From JAGNXB01 sp942490895 (GTDB lineage Bacteria > Bacteroidota > Bacteroidia > Chitinophagales > Saprospiraceae), in NCBI GenBank assembly GCA_942490895.1, contig CALNZC010000029.1, positions 186,001-250,000 on the forward strand: a DNA stretch of 64,000 bases, in the 5' to 3' direction. Every line of letters begins with the position of its first letter. Position 1 is the stretch's first letter. The notes under the pieces were generated by a model, which was given only the letters and a program-made list of their open reading frames with translations, was not told the origin of the DNA and made no database searches. The translations under genes and the position numbers were made by a program. This document shows, in pieces, positions 53,817 through 63,718 of this stretch.

Positions 53817-55994
53817 TTATTGGGTCTTGATCACTTTGGATAATACCTGTTCGGTATCCGTTTTCAGACGGACAAAAAAGACACCGGTAGAGAGATTCTG
53901 AATCGGTAGCTGAAGATGATGTTCTCCGGCTTCAAGATAATCGAATCCGGCTGTCTGAACGAGTTCACCATTCATGTTGACTACTTCAAAATTCAGTGAG
54001 CCACTATAAGGCATAGATACCTTGTAATTCACTTCGTACTGAGCCGGCATTGGATATGTATCCAGAATTTTGAAGCCCGTATCGGTTTGACCCGGTCCGG
54101 TGAATCCATCTTTTTCAATTTCGATACAGGTAACGGCCTTACAGCCTTCATCATTGGTCACCGTCACACAGTATAAACCGGGCTCCTTCACTTCGATCGA
54201 CTGGCTGACTTCACCGGTTGACCATGCAAAGGAGAAAGGAGGTACACCTTTGGTCACGGCAAACAGACTGAATACACCCGCTACATCATGAGACTTCAAC
54301 TTGATGTGCACTGCACAATCCTTAGGCCCTTCATCCTTGCCTTTGATGAGAATACAGGCTTTTGCCTCACAGCCATTGGCATCAGTCACCACCACACAAT
54401 ATTCACCTGGCTTTTCGATCTCAATAATTTGGGTCGTTGCACCCGTATTCCACTTGTAGGTAAATGGCGCGACCCCTTTCGGAATGGCCTTCAACTTCAT
54501 GGTCTTGACACTGACTGAAGGCAACTTCACAATCTCTGTTGCACAATCCTTCGGTGTATTTTTTTCCAGTTTGACGCATGCTTTAGCTTCACAACCTGCA
54601 GCATTGGTCACGACAACACAATACTCACCTGGCACTTCTACCAGAATAGTCTGTGTCGTTGCTCCATTGCTCCATTTATAGGCAAAGGTGCCCGGGCCAC
54701 TGGTCACTGCTGCCAGTTTAACAATGGATGGATCCAGGGTTTTGAGAATCAATATTTTGACCCCACAATCCGGTGTATTCGCAAATTTGACGGTTACACA
54801 AGCCTTTGACTCACATCCGTTAGCGTCTGTAATATTGACACAGTATTCACCCGGCTTTTCGACCACGATGGACTCGGTTGTCGCTCCATTGTTCCAATGG
54901 TAGGTGAATGGTGCTGTCCCTTTGGCAATAGCTGTCAATTTTGCTTTGTCACCATCATATATGACTTTGATCTCTACGCCACAATCTTTGGTGTCTTTCC
55001 AGACATAGCAGATTTTAGCTATACATCCATTTGCATCGGTTACCACGACACAATACTCTCCTGGCTTTTCAACAAGGATCGTCTTATCCATTGATCCAGT
55101 GTTCCATTTATAGGTAAATGGTGCAACTCCTTTGGGGAGAGCTTCCAGTTTGTATCCACCATTTGGCTGCAAATGGGCCACAATCTCCACTCCACAGTCC
55201 GTATTCCCTTTGATCTCTACGGTAATACAATCCTGGGCGGTACAACCATCTGCACTGGTGATCGTCACACAATAAGTCCCTGACATGGTTGGGACAATGC
55301 TAGGGGTTGTTTCACCGGTACTCCATGAGTAGGTGAAAGGCGCTTTGCCTTTGGTTGACGCTACCAATTTGATCTTGGTACCGGCATTATCCAGGGCTAC
55401 TTTTTCGATCTCTACTCCGCAGTCCTCCTGATTAACCAGCACATAACAGGCTTTACCAGTGCAACCATTCTGATCGGTAACCGTCACACAATAATCCTTA
55501 TGATTTGGGCTGATTTCAATGATTTGGGAAGTTTGCCCACTGCTCCAGGTATAGATATAGGGCGGAGTCCCTCCGCTGGCATATGCCTTGAGCACATAAA
55601 CGCCATTATTGTTCTGGATCTTCTCAATGCTCACTTCCAGTTCACACCCAACAGAGGCGCACCAGGTAAAGTGGGCATCTGCATGGGGGTTGACTTTAGA
55701 GAAACCGACTGTTTTGCTCAGTTCGATATTGTTACAATCCTGAACCTCAATGATGGCGTGAGCTTCCTGGATATTGTCATCGATCGTAAAGACAGCGAGG
55801 TATTTCCCATTACTTTGGGTCAACACCGTCTGAGATTGAATCTGTGCATTGTTCACCACGATCTTGACCAATACGGTCACATTGGGAACAGCTGTCCCAT
55901 TGGCTTCTTTGACAAAACCAAAGATTGTCGCCTGATAAGCCATGGCTACGCTGGCAGTGAGCAGTAAGAGGAGGAGAGGTAGGAGTTTTTTCAT
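53817..55994 (-). CDS. SprB-repeat adhesin-like protein with T9SS sorting domain
   Basis: 725 residues from the ATG at 55994 (signal MKKLLPLLLLLLTASVAMA). Residues about 20-115 form a carboxypeptidase-regulatory/transthyretin-like domain. Seven SprB-type repeats of 70-75 residues follow, each with a Cys at the start (CGVEI-like), a PFTYKWNTGATTQ-like core, YCVVVTDANGC and a closing AKAC. The conserved Cys spacing suggests disulfides in each unit. The final about 80 residues (TYPMPAQYEVNYKV ... VFFVRLKTDTEQVLSKVIKTQ) are a type A T9SS sorting domain. It is expected on the cell surface; SprB-like repeats occur in gliding and attachment adhesins. Confidence 0.9.
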   Translation of the reverse strand: MKKLLPLLLLLLTASVAMAYQATIFGFVKEANGTAVPNVTVLVKIVVNNAQIQSQTVLTQSNGKYLAVFTIDDNIQEAHAIIEVQDCNNIELSKTVGFSKVNPHADAHFTWCASVGCELEVSIEKIQNNNGVYVLKAYASGGTPPYIYTWSSGQTSQIIEISPNHKDYCVTVTDQNGCTGKACYVLVNQEDCGVEIEKVALDNAGTKIKLVASTKGKAPFTYSWSTGETTPSIVPTMSGTYCVTITSADGCTAQDCITVEIKGNTDCGVEIVAHLQPNGGYKLEALPKGVAPFTYKWNTGSMDKTILVEKPGEYCVVVTDANGCIAKICYVWKDTKDCGVEIKVIYDGDKAKLTAIAKGTAPFTYHWNNGATTESIVVEKPGEYCVNITDANGCESKACVTVKFANTPDCGVKILILKTLDPSIVKLAAVTSGPGTFAYKWSNGATTQTILVEVPGEYCVVVTNAAGCEAKACVKLEKNTPKDCATEIVKLPSVSVKTMKLKAIPKGVAPFTYKWNTGATTQIIEIEKPGEYCVVVTDANGCEAKACILIKGKDEGPKDCAVHIKLKSHDVAGVFSLFAVTKGVPPFSFAWSTGEVSQSIEVKEPGLYCVTVTNDEGCKAVTCIEIEKDGFTGPGQTDTGFKILDTYPMPAQYEVNYKVSMPYSGSLNFEVVNMNGELVQTAGFDYLEAGEHHLQLPIQNLSTGVFFVRLKTDTEQVLSKVIKTQ

Positions 55995-56132
55995 GGGTAT
56001 ACATGCTTGACATGGTCTGACCTGACCATATCTTTCTTTATGATGCAAAGATGCAGCATTTAGTTGCCCAATGCGACAAAATATTCTTGCCTCTGGAACT
56101 CTGAACATCCTCCGAACACTCACTTATGGTCT

Positions 56133-56984
56133 CTAACGTGAATGGATGTTCTTGTCAACATGTCCACCCCTTTCTCTGGCCAGAATCGAAGAAATACCCC
56201 CTTTCTCTGAACGGATAGAGAATGCCCCTTCATTGTATTCAAATACAATGGCATCATTCCCACCAAAAGGAGGAAGTTGGCGAACATCGAGGGGTGTAAA
56301 CTCATTCGGTTCCTGGTGCAAGGACCCTAGCAGCTGCAGATCACTCAACAGATGAACAAGGTATTCCGAACAAAACAGAGTATTCATATCCGGAAAAGCC
56401 AGTAGGTCTCGCTCACAGATCTGGAGATCGAAGGCTGCGAGAATGAAGCGCATCTTTGATTCTTCAAAAGGCAGATCCTTATATTTCTGATAGAGCATTC
56501 TCAAATCTTGCCCCTGTGGACGAGATGCCCATCTCTCATCCCACCTGACCAGGTAGATCCTTTTATAGAACCCTGAGGAGAGAAAAGAATCCTTTAAGCG
56601 GGTCATGATCACACCGCCGCGAGAAACGTCCTCCCCCGGGATGTTCAGATGGAATCCATCATAATCATTATCGGTAGCATGCGTCAACCAAAGTGATCCA
56701 TCGTAATCCCGAATGACCAATCCTGAATGCGAGTAGGGCGATAGCGTTCCGAGTTGTGTCATACGGGCGTTAAACGTATGACTTTCAAACAGGATCAGGT
56801 CTCCTGTTTGGAGGTTCAGGCCAGTCAACAAGTATTCCAAATCTGTACTGTCATGATTCAATCCAACTTGAGCATCCAGGACCAGATCTCGGTTCAATAG
56901 AAGAATTAAAATGATGAAAATCTGTCTCATGTGCCTAGCCAGTCGTTGCTCTATTCCACGAAAGAGATTCGAATAATCATTCAT
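56133..56984 (-). CDS. YiiX/YebB-like cysteine hydrolase, second copy
   Basis: 283 residues. A permuted NlpC/P60-papain-like fold is indicated by LQTGDLILFESHTFNARMTQLGTLSPYSHSGLVIRD (catalytic His in YSH) and LFCSEYLVHLL (catalytic Cys). Hydrolases of this type cleave amide bonds in peptidoglycan peptides or lipids. The ATG at 56984 overlaps the stop of the first copy by four bases and leaves an 18-residue charged N-region before the signal-like segment; an ATG at 56930 gives a cleaner signal (MRQIFIILILLLNRD). About 40% of residues look shared with the first copy by eye. Confidence 0.83.
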   Translation of the reverse strand: MNDYSNLFRGIEQRLARHMRQIFIILILLLNRDLVLDAQVGLNHDSTDLEYLLTGLNLQTGDLILFESHTFNARMTQLGTLSPYSHSGLVIRDYDGSLWLTHATDNDYDGFHLNIPGEDVSRGGVIMTRLKDSFLSSGFYKRIYLVRWDERWASRPQGQDLRMLYQKYKDLPFEESKMRFILAAFDLQICERDLLAFPDMNTLFCSEYLVHLLSDLQLLGSLHQEPNEFTPLDVRQLPPFGGNDAIVFEYNEGAFSIRSEKGGISSILARERGGHVDKNIHSR

Positions 56985-57751
56985 CGTCCAAGCTGTTTGA
57001 CGACATGCAGTAGGCTGGACCTTCGGTAACGAAACACCGTCGGAGTAAAATGTTGATAAAAGACCAAATTGGATATATCCTTCGGAGTATACTCATTGGG
57101 CGCTTCCATCAGGTCCGTCAAGAGTCCAAGCTCTGATAACATGTGGACCTGATATTCAGAGCAAAAGATCTGTTCGTGCTCGGGAAGGGATAATAGATCA
57201 TAGTCGAATAAAGCCAAATCCAATGATGCAAAAGTGAACCGGAGTGGCGACTCTTCAAACGGATAATTCTTGTATTTCTCGTAAATCTGTAAAACTTTTT
57301 CTTTTGTTGGTCGTGGAAAATGAATATCATCGAACTTGTAAAAGAAGATCTTTCTGTAATACCCATTCTGGAAAAAAGAATCCTCCAAACGCGTCAGGAT
57401 CACCCCTCCTCTTGGGGCTTGCTCTTCCTTGACCGGAATCTGATAATCTTCATAAACATTATCTGTGGCATGGGTGATCCAAAGGTTATCCATCTCATCC
57501 CTGATCACCATTCCACAATGAGAAAAAGGTGAAAACGTACCAAACTGTGTCAGTCGAGAAGCGAGATGCTTACTTTTAAACAGAACCATGTCACCGGTTT
57601 GGACATTTAACGTGTCGATCAATAATCGGTGAAATAATTCCCTGACTTCCGACTTTGAAAGATTGATGTCCTGACCAAATCCTGGTGTCAACGGAAATAC
57701 CCATAGGAGAAGAAAAAGGATTATTGGGCCACTGATTGTCCATAATCGCAT
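56981..57751 (-). CDS. YiiX/YebB-like cysteine hydrolase, first copy
   Basis: 256 residues from the ATG at 57751 with a signal peptide (MRLWTISGPIILFLLLWVFPLTPGFGQ). The motifs VQTGDMVLFKSKHLASRLTQFGTFSPFSHCGMVIRD (His of FSHCG) and IFCSEYQVHMLSELG (Cys of FCSE) match the YiiX/YebB family. An Asp-rich middle (LWITHATDNVYEDY) is shared with the neighbour. The tandem arrangement implies a duplication. It lies 151 nt after the M20-receptor fusion gene on the same strand and is probably secreted to the periplasm. Confidence 0.85.
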   Translation of the reverse strand: MRLWTISGPIILFLLLWVFPLTPGFGQDINLSKSEVRELFHRLLIDTLNVQTGDMVLFKSKHLASRLTQFGTFSPFSHCGMVIRDEMDNLWITHATDNVYEDYQIPVKEEQAPRGGVILTRLEDSFFQNGYYRKIFFYKFDDIHFPRPTKEKVLQIYEKYKNYPFEESPLRFTFASLDLALFDYDLLSLPEHEQIFCSEYQVHMLSELGLLTDLMEAPNEYTPKDISNLVFYQHFTPTVFRYRRSSLLHVVKQLGR

Positions 57752-57902
57752 CTCACCTGATAATGAGTGAGAGGGAATGGAAATCCATTTAGAGTTAATG
57801 CAAGATGTTACTGGCATACCTGAGATCTCGATAGATTTCCGGCAACACAACCCTCGCAGACAAGATGATAGGATAACATTCCTTGTCATTCCATTTGGCA
57901 TA

Positions 57903-60900
57903 CTAAAAGTGTAGTCTATAATAGAGGATCGGTAAGAACCCCAATTGATATTCAGTCCGTACACGTTGCTCAACCGGATCATAAAGAGCAGTCAAAATAT
58001 TTCGGGTACTCAATGGAAAAAAGGAGCACCCGGGCGGAAGGTCCTCTTCTTTTTTGAACCGGACAGGTACAATATTAACCAGATCGAGTCCCATCTCATG
58101 GGTAATCTTAGGTCGATTAATCCGGTAGGTCAGTTTCAGATCGGTTCTGAAATAATCGCGGAATTGTAATGAGTAGGCCAAAGAATCGATATAAATAGTT
58201 TTTTCCTCCGCAATAGAGGATTCCAGATCGATCGGCGTATGTCTTCTACCTCCGGAAAGATTTGATCGAAGTCCAATATTTAAGGCGTGTCTTTGTCCGA
58301 TCGGAAATTCACGACCGATTACCAGATTCAGAATGTAGTTTCCGTTTGCGTCTGTATTCCGAATGACCTGATCACTCCCTGTGTATTTGGATTCAAATCC
58401 TGTCGCTGTAAATAAATAGTAATACCGCTTGTTAAAGGTGCGCTCAAGGGTGAATTCAAGGCCGTAGTTGTGGGCCGTTCCGGTATTTTGAAGGCGCCCG
58501 GGAAAACTCAATTTAAAATCCAGGCCTTCATTGACCATCGACCATGAGCTTTGATTTACCTGGACCGGTACATTGGTGATGTTCTCCAGATAAGCCTCGA
58601 GCCGCCAATGCAGGTTTTCTGTCAGCACCCGGTCAAATCCGATCACATAGTGCTGACTTCTGGTCAATCCCATCTGTCGATTGTGCATTCCGTTTATGCC
58701 ATCCTCATTTTCCATTTCCTGAAAATAGAGATACAGCGGTTGCAATTGGCTGTGGATGCCAACTGCAGCACTCAGGGTGCTTTGTCGAGTGATGTTCCAC
58801 TCCAAACCGGCCCGCGGATCCATTGCCCATGTTTGATTGAGGTCAAACCACAGCCCATAGCCACCTACGGTCAGAGAAAGATCATTACTGAATCGATATC
58901 GCCATTGCGTGAATGCCTTAATGATGTTCGTATTTCCAGACGAAGAAGTGATTTGCGTGCCTGCAAGAGTATCATTCATTTGGTAGTAGCCATATTCGTA
59001 GGTCACACCAGACTGAAGAGTATGTTTGGCTCCAATCTTCCTGGTCAGCCGAACAGATGCGCCAATATTACCATGCCCGGAATCATTCCAGTATTCCTGT
59101 CGGGTTCGTAATATCTCATTGCTCATCGAATCACGCCATATTCGAACCCGGTCGCTATGCATCCCTTGAGTCGAGGAGAAAACAGTGATTTTGGCAAGCG
59201 ATGAGGACGAAAAGTGAGTGGTAAAATTTACGCCTACAATCCCCATTTGGGAGCCAAATTTTACATCCTGTCCATGATCCTCATAAGAAAATGAGCAGGG
59301 CCTTCTTCGACTTTCTAAAAAAGTGATGTCGCTCTGACCACCGACACCAAAAATACTGAGTGAACCCTTCTTTCGCATTGGGAAAAAAACTTTGAAAGCA
59401 GCGTCTCCAAATTGAGGGATGGCATCCACCCCGAACTGTTGAGAATAATCCAGTGTACGATCATGGATCAACTGATCCATTAATCCCAGTGTAGAATGTC
59501 GATAGGAGATCAGAAAGGAAGATCCTCCTTTTCTGCTGATTGGCCCCTCTGCCAGAATACCCGTTGAGATGGACCCGACCTCACCCATCGCCTCAAATTG
59601 TTCATTATTGCCCGTTCGCAATTGAAGGTCAAATACACCGGCAATCGCATTTCCAAATTCTGCCGGAAATGCACCTGAATAGAAATCTGACCGATCCAAC
59701 AGCTGACTGTTCAGGATATTCACCCCACCGCCAGTAGTCCCAAAAATGGCAAAATGATTAGGATTGGGAATATCGATATCTTCCAGGCGCCAGGCTAGAC
59801 CAAATGGTGCATTCCCCCGAATAATAATGTCATTCCGAGAGTCATCCGCGCCCCGAATACCCGGATAGTTGGCCACCATTCGTGCCGGGTCATCACGACT
59901 ACCGGGGTATCGACCCGTTTCCTCAAAATCAAAGGTTTTGGTGCTGACAGTTGCCATTTCATTCAAGGCACTCAATTTGGCCATTCTGGTTTTTGACCCT
60001 TCATCTCTGGCCTGTTCATCTAATGAACACTTCAGATTAACTTCTCTACCTGTGCGGACGACTATTCCCGGAATATCGGCAGTCTCATAGCCCTCTGCCA
60101 TTAATTTCATGCGATACCGACCAATCGGTACATGTTCCATTTTAAATTCACCAAACAGATTTGTCCGACTCGCATGAATAGCAGCGGAATCGTTGGAAAG
60201 AATGACCATGCAATCCGATACAGGCAAGTCCAGCACCTTGTCCAGCACCGTTCCCCGGACGACCTGGGTCAGCCCTTCTGGGGTCAGCGTGCTCTCAAAT
60301 ATTTGCGCCAAAAAATCTCGATAAACAGATGTGCCGTGCAGCAGCGCCGATAGACTGATTCGCTCATTGACATTATGGACACCTGAGATCATTTCGATTG
60401 TCATCGGAATGGGCAGTATGCCGTAGGCAGCTACTTCTCTGGATCGAAAGTAATTGTTGTCATTGCTGGCGGGAAAGAGAATCGGCGAAACTTCTGCTCC
60501 CGGATGATTTTGCTTGAGGGCATGGACCAGCATAGCATAAAATACATCCGGTCGTGTATCCATAGCGGGTACTGTTTCCTTGATCACCTCAATGGATATA
60601 TCCGCATTATCCATGACCTTATGTAATTCTCGCAGGAAGACCCGGGTGTCCGTTTCCGGCAATAAACGGCAATCCAGGATTGCTTCTACTTCCTGGGGCA
60701 CTTGATTATTGGCTCCTTCAGGATTGCGAATTCCCGTGAGTGTAACAGTATTGGTTAACAATGCATGAACGATCGGTTCTTTTCGCAATGATCCGCCTAC
60801 AAAAGGCTTCATAAAACCGATATTTCGCAAAGCGACTCTCTTGAACCCCTCCTCATAATGACTGAGTTCAGTAAACATGATCTTTGTTGCATCGGAGAGA

Positions 60901-61718
60901 AACAAGGTTCGTTTTCGCTTATTCAAACGATCCAGCGCCGCGACCATCAGCATGGTGGCATTTTCATTCGTCGGTACGGAACCGTGCCCGGCACTCACAT
61001 TATTCAGAGTCAAGCGCAACCACAGGGCTCGTTTGTGATTGATGGCAATACCGTAAAGAAAACGGTCCGGGTCAGAACTGATCACACCAGACACGCCGGA
61101 ACCACCCTCACCCAGGACGACAATCGGATTCAACAAGTCGAAAAAATGATCCGTGACATATCCGGCACCATTCGCTCCGCCCGTCTCCTCACCGGAGACA
61201 GCCAGCAAGCTGACATTGAAAGGAAGTTCGCGTATTCTGGAAAGCTCGATAAATTCGATCAGCGCTGCGAACTGCATGGCACCCATGGCCTTGTTGTCTA
61301 TGGCACCACGTCCCCAGACCTCACCATTGATCACCGCTCCCGAAAATGGCGGGTAGGTCCATTTTTCAGGCTCACCTGCATCCACGACATCAATATGGGA
61401 AAGCAGAATAATATTGGGCTTTCTACTTTCAAGTGGATAAAGCGATGCAATAAAATTGTATCGGTCTTCATCTTCACTCAATACCTTGACATGTAACCCC
61501 TGTTGTCGGCATTGGTCGGTGAAAAACAAACCAGCTTCTCGCTCATGGCCTGATACAGAAGGATAGGTGAGATAGGTTGAAAGGAATTGCCTGAGAAACG
61601 ATTCTTTTTCCTCCACCCAAATATCTGTTCCAGTGTTTTGGGCGCACAAACTCGCAAATTCTCCTGTTGTCAAAGTAAACCACAGGATTGCGGTCAAAAA
61701 GAATAGGGATGTCCGCAT
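57903..61718 (-). CDS. M20 metallopeptidase fused to a TonB-dependent outer-membrane receptor
   Basis: 1271 residues in one uninterrupted frame, with a signal peptide (residues 1-26). Residues about 33-475 are a complete M20 peptidase: metal ligands His108/Asp110 (LLSHIDVV), Asp141 (GRGAIDNKA), Glu177/Glu178 (GEETGG), Glu204, a dimer-site His245 (SAGHGSVP) and His448 (GVHNVNERI). Residues about 485-570 are a carboxypeptidase-regulatory-like domain (VVRGTVLDKVLDLPVSDC ... VPIGRYRMKLMAEGYE). Residues about 605-730 are a TonB plug (NDIIIRGNAPFGLAWRLEDIDIPNPNHF, SDFYSGAFPAEFGNAIAGVFDLQL), and the remainder is a beta barrel ending in YYRLHF. The N-terminal side of such receptors is periplasmic, so the peptidase should hang below the pore. 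The fusion is not a layout I know for either family. Confidence 0.92.
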   Translation of the reverse strand: MRTSLFFLTAILWFTLTTGEFASLCAQNTGTDIWVEEKESFLRQFLSTYLTYPSVSGHEREAGLFFTDQCRQQGLHVKVLSEDEDRYNFIASLYPLESRKPNIILLSHIDVVDAGEPEKWTYPPFSGAVINGEVWGRGAIDNKAMGAMQFAALIEFIELSRIRELPFNVSLLAVSGEETGGANGAGYVTDHFFDLLNPIVVLGEGGSGVSGVISSDPDRFLYGIAINHKRALWLRLTLNNVSAGHGSVPTNENATMLMVAALDRLNKRKRTLFLSDATKIMFTELSHYEEGFKRVALRNIGFMKPFVGGSLRKEPIVHALLTNTVTLTGIRNPEGANNQVPQEVEAILDCRLLPETDTRVFLRELHKVMDNADISIEVIKETVPAMDTRPDVFYAMLVHALKQNHPGAEVSPILFPASNDNNYFRSREVAAYGILPIPMTIEMISGVHNVNERISLSALLHGTSVYRDFLAQIFESTLTPEGLTQVVRGTVLDKVLDLPVSDCMVILSNDSAAIHASRTNLFGEFKMEHVPIGRYRMKLMAEGYETADIPGIVVRTGREVNLKCSLDEQARDEGSKTRMAKLSALNEMATVSTKTFDFEETGRYPGSRDDPARMVANYPGIRGADDSRNDIIIRGNAPFGLAWRLEDIDIPNPNHFAIFGTTGGGVNILNSQLLDRSDFYSGAFPAEFGNAIAGVFDLQLRTGNNEQFEAMGEVGSISTGILAEGPISRKGGSSFLISYRHSTLGLMDQLIHDRTLDYSQQFGVDAIPQFGDAAFKVFFPMRKKGSLSIFGVGGQSDITFLESRRRPCSFSYEDHGQDVKFGSQMGIVGVNFTTHFSSSSLAKITVFSSTQGMHSDRVRIWRDSMSNEILRTRQEYWNDSGHGNIGASVRLTRKIGAKHTLQSGVTYEYGYYQMNDTLAGTQITSSSGNTNIIKAFTQWRYRFSNDLSLTVGGYGLWFDLNQTWAMDPRAGLEWNITRQSTLSAAVGIHSQLQPLYLYFQEMENEDGINGMHNRQMGLTRSQHYVIGFDRVLTENLHWRLEAYLENITNVPVQVNQSSWSMVNEGLDFKLSFPGRLQNTGTAHNYGLEFTLERTFNKRYYYLFTATGFESKYTGSDQVIRNTDANGNYILNLVIGREFPIGQRHALNIGLRSNLSGGRRHTPIDLESSIAEEKTIYIDSLAYSLQFRDYFRTDLKLTYRINRPKITHEMGLDLVNIVPVRFKKEEDLPPGCSFFPLSTRNILTALYDPVEQRVRTEYQLGFLPILYYRLHF

Positions 61719-61938
61719 ACAAATGGATTTGATCGGTTCATCCTGTTGGTTGTCCTCAATTCACACTTGCATCATTATCTGATGAAGTAGTAAATAGCTC
61801 TGAAATGTAAGCTCTTTTTTAAATAAAAGGGGGTGATTTGCATCGCATGCCGTGATGATCCGGGTCATTCCAATCTTGGAAGGTCATCCCGATAAGCGGG
61901 AACTGTGAATAAATGAACTATAGCCTTTGGCAACAGGA

Positions 61939-62457
61939 TTAGAGTAACTTTCTAACCTTCGCATCAAAATTTTCAGAATCCCATACACGAACGCCTTCTT
62001 CCTCATGGATGATCTCTCCATCCCTGTTGATCAGAAGGGTGGTCGGAAGGGAAATAACAAAGGCATCAATGTACTCGACATCCAACCGTACGAACTGGAA
62101 GGTGAAGCCATGCTGCTCCTGAAAGGTCTGAATTGTCTCCAGTTCATCCGTACTCGCCGCCAGGAAAACGATATCCTGACCGTATCGGTCCTGCAATCTC
62201 TGAATGTAGTCCATCTCAGTAATACAGGGCTTACACCATGTCGCCCAAAAGTTCAGGAAAACGGCTTTCCCGGCAAAGTCAGCCATGGTTAAAGCCCTTC
62301 CATCAAGATCTGTCATATGGATGCGATCCAGACGATCACACATCACTTCTGAGGCGGTGATTTCAGGGAGAATGTTGTTGTGATTCACAGGGCCATTGTC
62401 CGGCAGCACCCCAAGTAGGGCGACCTTAGCCATTATGATATAGTAACAAAACAACAT
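61939..62457 (-). CDS. TlpA-like thioredoxin-family protein
   Basis: 172 residues. The thioredoxin fold shows FAGKAVFLNFWATWCKPCITEMDYIQRLQDRYG with the redox motif CKPC, then LAASTDELETIQTFQEQHGF and a cis-Pro in SLPTTLLINRDG. These define the TlpA/ResA/redoxin group. The N-terminus is odd: residues 1-20 are hydrophobic but not a clear signal, and an alternative ATG at 62433 gives a protein without one. It lies upstream of the M20-receptor gene on the same strand, 220 nt away, and may serve disulfide handling of exported proteins. Confidence 0.85.
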   Translation of the reverse strand: MLFCYYIIMAKVALLGVLPDNGPVNHNNILPEITASEVMCDRLDRIHMTDLDGRALTMADFAGKAVFLNFWATWCKPCITEMDYIQRLQDRYGQDIVFLAASTDELETIQTFQEQHGFTFQFVRLDVEYIDAFVISLPTTLLINRDGEIIHEEEGVRVWDSENFDAKVRKLL

Positions 62458-62486
62458 ATTTTAAAGCATCTTGGAAAGAAAGGGCT

Positions 62487-62494
62487 TACCTTTG
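62487..62494 (+). promoter_or_regulatory. -7 box TACCTTTG of the OmpA-family gene
   Basis: Exact TAnnTTTG match, 95 nt before the ATG at 62590, giving a leader of about 90 nt. Confidence 0.6.
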
Positions 62495-62589
62495 CGGCGA
62501 GAAAGATACCCCTTCTCCCTGAGAAGACATGCCAGTCACGGCTTTGTAGCTTGAGAAAGGGGGAAATCAGAAAACGAAAATTCTAGAAT

Positions 62590-63699
62590 ATGAAACAGTC
62601 TTTTGTACTAACCATGATCCTTGTGGCATTTGGGATCAGTGTACAAGCTCAAAAAAGCTTACCCGCCAATCCAGAACCTGGAAAATGTTATGTCAGTTGT
62701 GTGACAGAGGATGTTTGGGAAACGGTTCAGGAGAAGATCCTGGTACGTCCAGAGTATAAAACGTTGAAAGTTGTCCCTTCTGAATACAAGAATGTAGATG
62801 AAAAGGTACTGGTTAAGCCAGCATCAAAGAAGTTTGTCTATGTGCCTGCTACCTATAAGAAAGTAGTGGAGTCCTACCAGGCTGAGGATCCTTATAAGAA
62901 GATCACTCCTGTTGCTGCCAAGCTGGGTTCGGACACCAAGACCGTGGTGATTCAGGAAGCATACAGCCACTACGAGTGGAAATCTGCGTATGCGGATTGC
63001 CAGTCTAAGGATCCACGTGATTGCCGGGTGTTGTGTTATGTCCAGTATCCGGAGCAAACCACAGGCATTGGTATCCAGACTTTGACAAACAATGCATCTT
63101 ATAGCAGTGCACCCGCAGGTGGTAAGACCAAGACTTACGATACGCAAGTAGAGGTCACTCCTGCTCGTTACGAGACGATCGATATACCTGCAGAATACAC
63201 CACTATCACCAAGCGTGTATTGGTGAAGGATGAGTCAGTTGTCGAAACTGCTGTTCCAGCAGAATACCGCACTTATGATGTCACTCGCCTGAAGCAGGAA
63301 GGTGGGATCACCGAGTGGGTGGAGATCGATTGCAAACTCACCGACCTGAATGTACTGCCTATCTATTATGCACTGGGTAGTGCTCGTTTGACCGCAGAAG
63401 CTCGTAAGGTGATCGACAACAAGTTGTTTGCGTTGTTGAAGGCCAAACCTGGCATTCGCATCGAGTTGAACTCTCACACAGACTCCCGTGGAAGTGCTTC
63501 TTCTAACCAGGACCTGTCTCAGCGTCGCGCTCAGTCAGTTGTTGACTATCTGGTATCAAAAGGCATTTCCAAGAATCGCCTCGAAGCCAATGGCTTTGGT
63601 GAAACCAAGCTGAAGAATGGTTGTGTTGATGGTACTGAATGTACTGAAGATCAACATGCTCAGAATCGCCGGACTGAATTCCGCGTTCTGCCGAACTAA
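62590..63699 (+). CDS. OmpA-family outer membrane protein with repeated N-terminal region
   Basis: 369 residues with a signal peptide (MKQSFVLTMILVAFGISVQAQ). The middle is built from short repeats with YKTLKVVPSEYKNVDEKVLVKP, YVPATYKKVVESY, ARYETIDIPAEYTTITKRVLVKDE and PAEYRTYDV, Lys/Val/Tyr-rich beta elements. The C-terminal OmpA domain has LTARKV..IDNKLF, IRIELNSHTDSRGSASSNQDLSQRRAQSVVDYL and GFGETKLKNGC...QNRRTEFRVL, which binds peptidoglycan. An integral barrel domain is not evident, so it may anchor another envelope complex to the wall. Confidence 0.92.
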   Translation: MKQSFVLTMILVAFGISVQAQKSLPANPEPGKCYVSCVTEDVWETVQEKILVRPEYKTLKVVPSEYKNVDEKVLVKPASKKFVYVPATYKKVVESYQAEDPYKKITPVAAKLGSDTKTVVIQEAYSHYEWKSAYADCQSKDPRDCRVLCYVQYPEQTTGIGIQTLTNNASYSSAPAGGKTKTYDTQVEVTPARYETIDIPAEYTTITKRVLVKDESVVETAVPAEYRTYDVTRLKQEGGITEWVEIDCKLTDLNVLPIYYALGSARLTAEARKVIDNKLFALLKAKPGIRIELNSHTDSRGSASSNQDLSQRRAQSVVDYLVSKGISKNRLEANGFGETKLKNGCVDGTECTEDQHAQNRRTEFRVLPN

Positions 63700-63718
63700 G
63701 CTATTCTGACAGAAAGAT

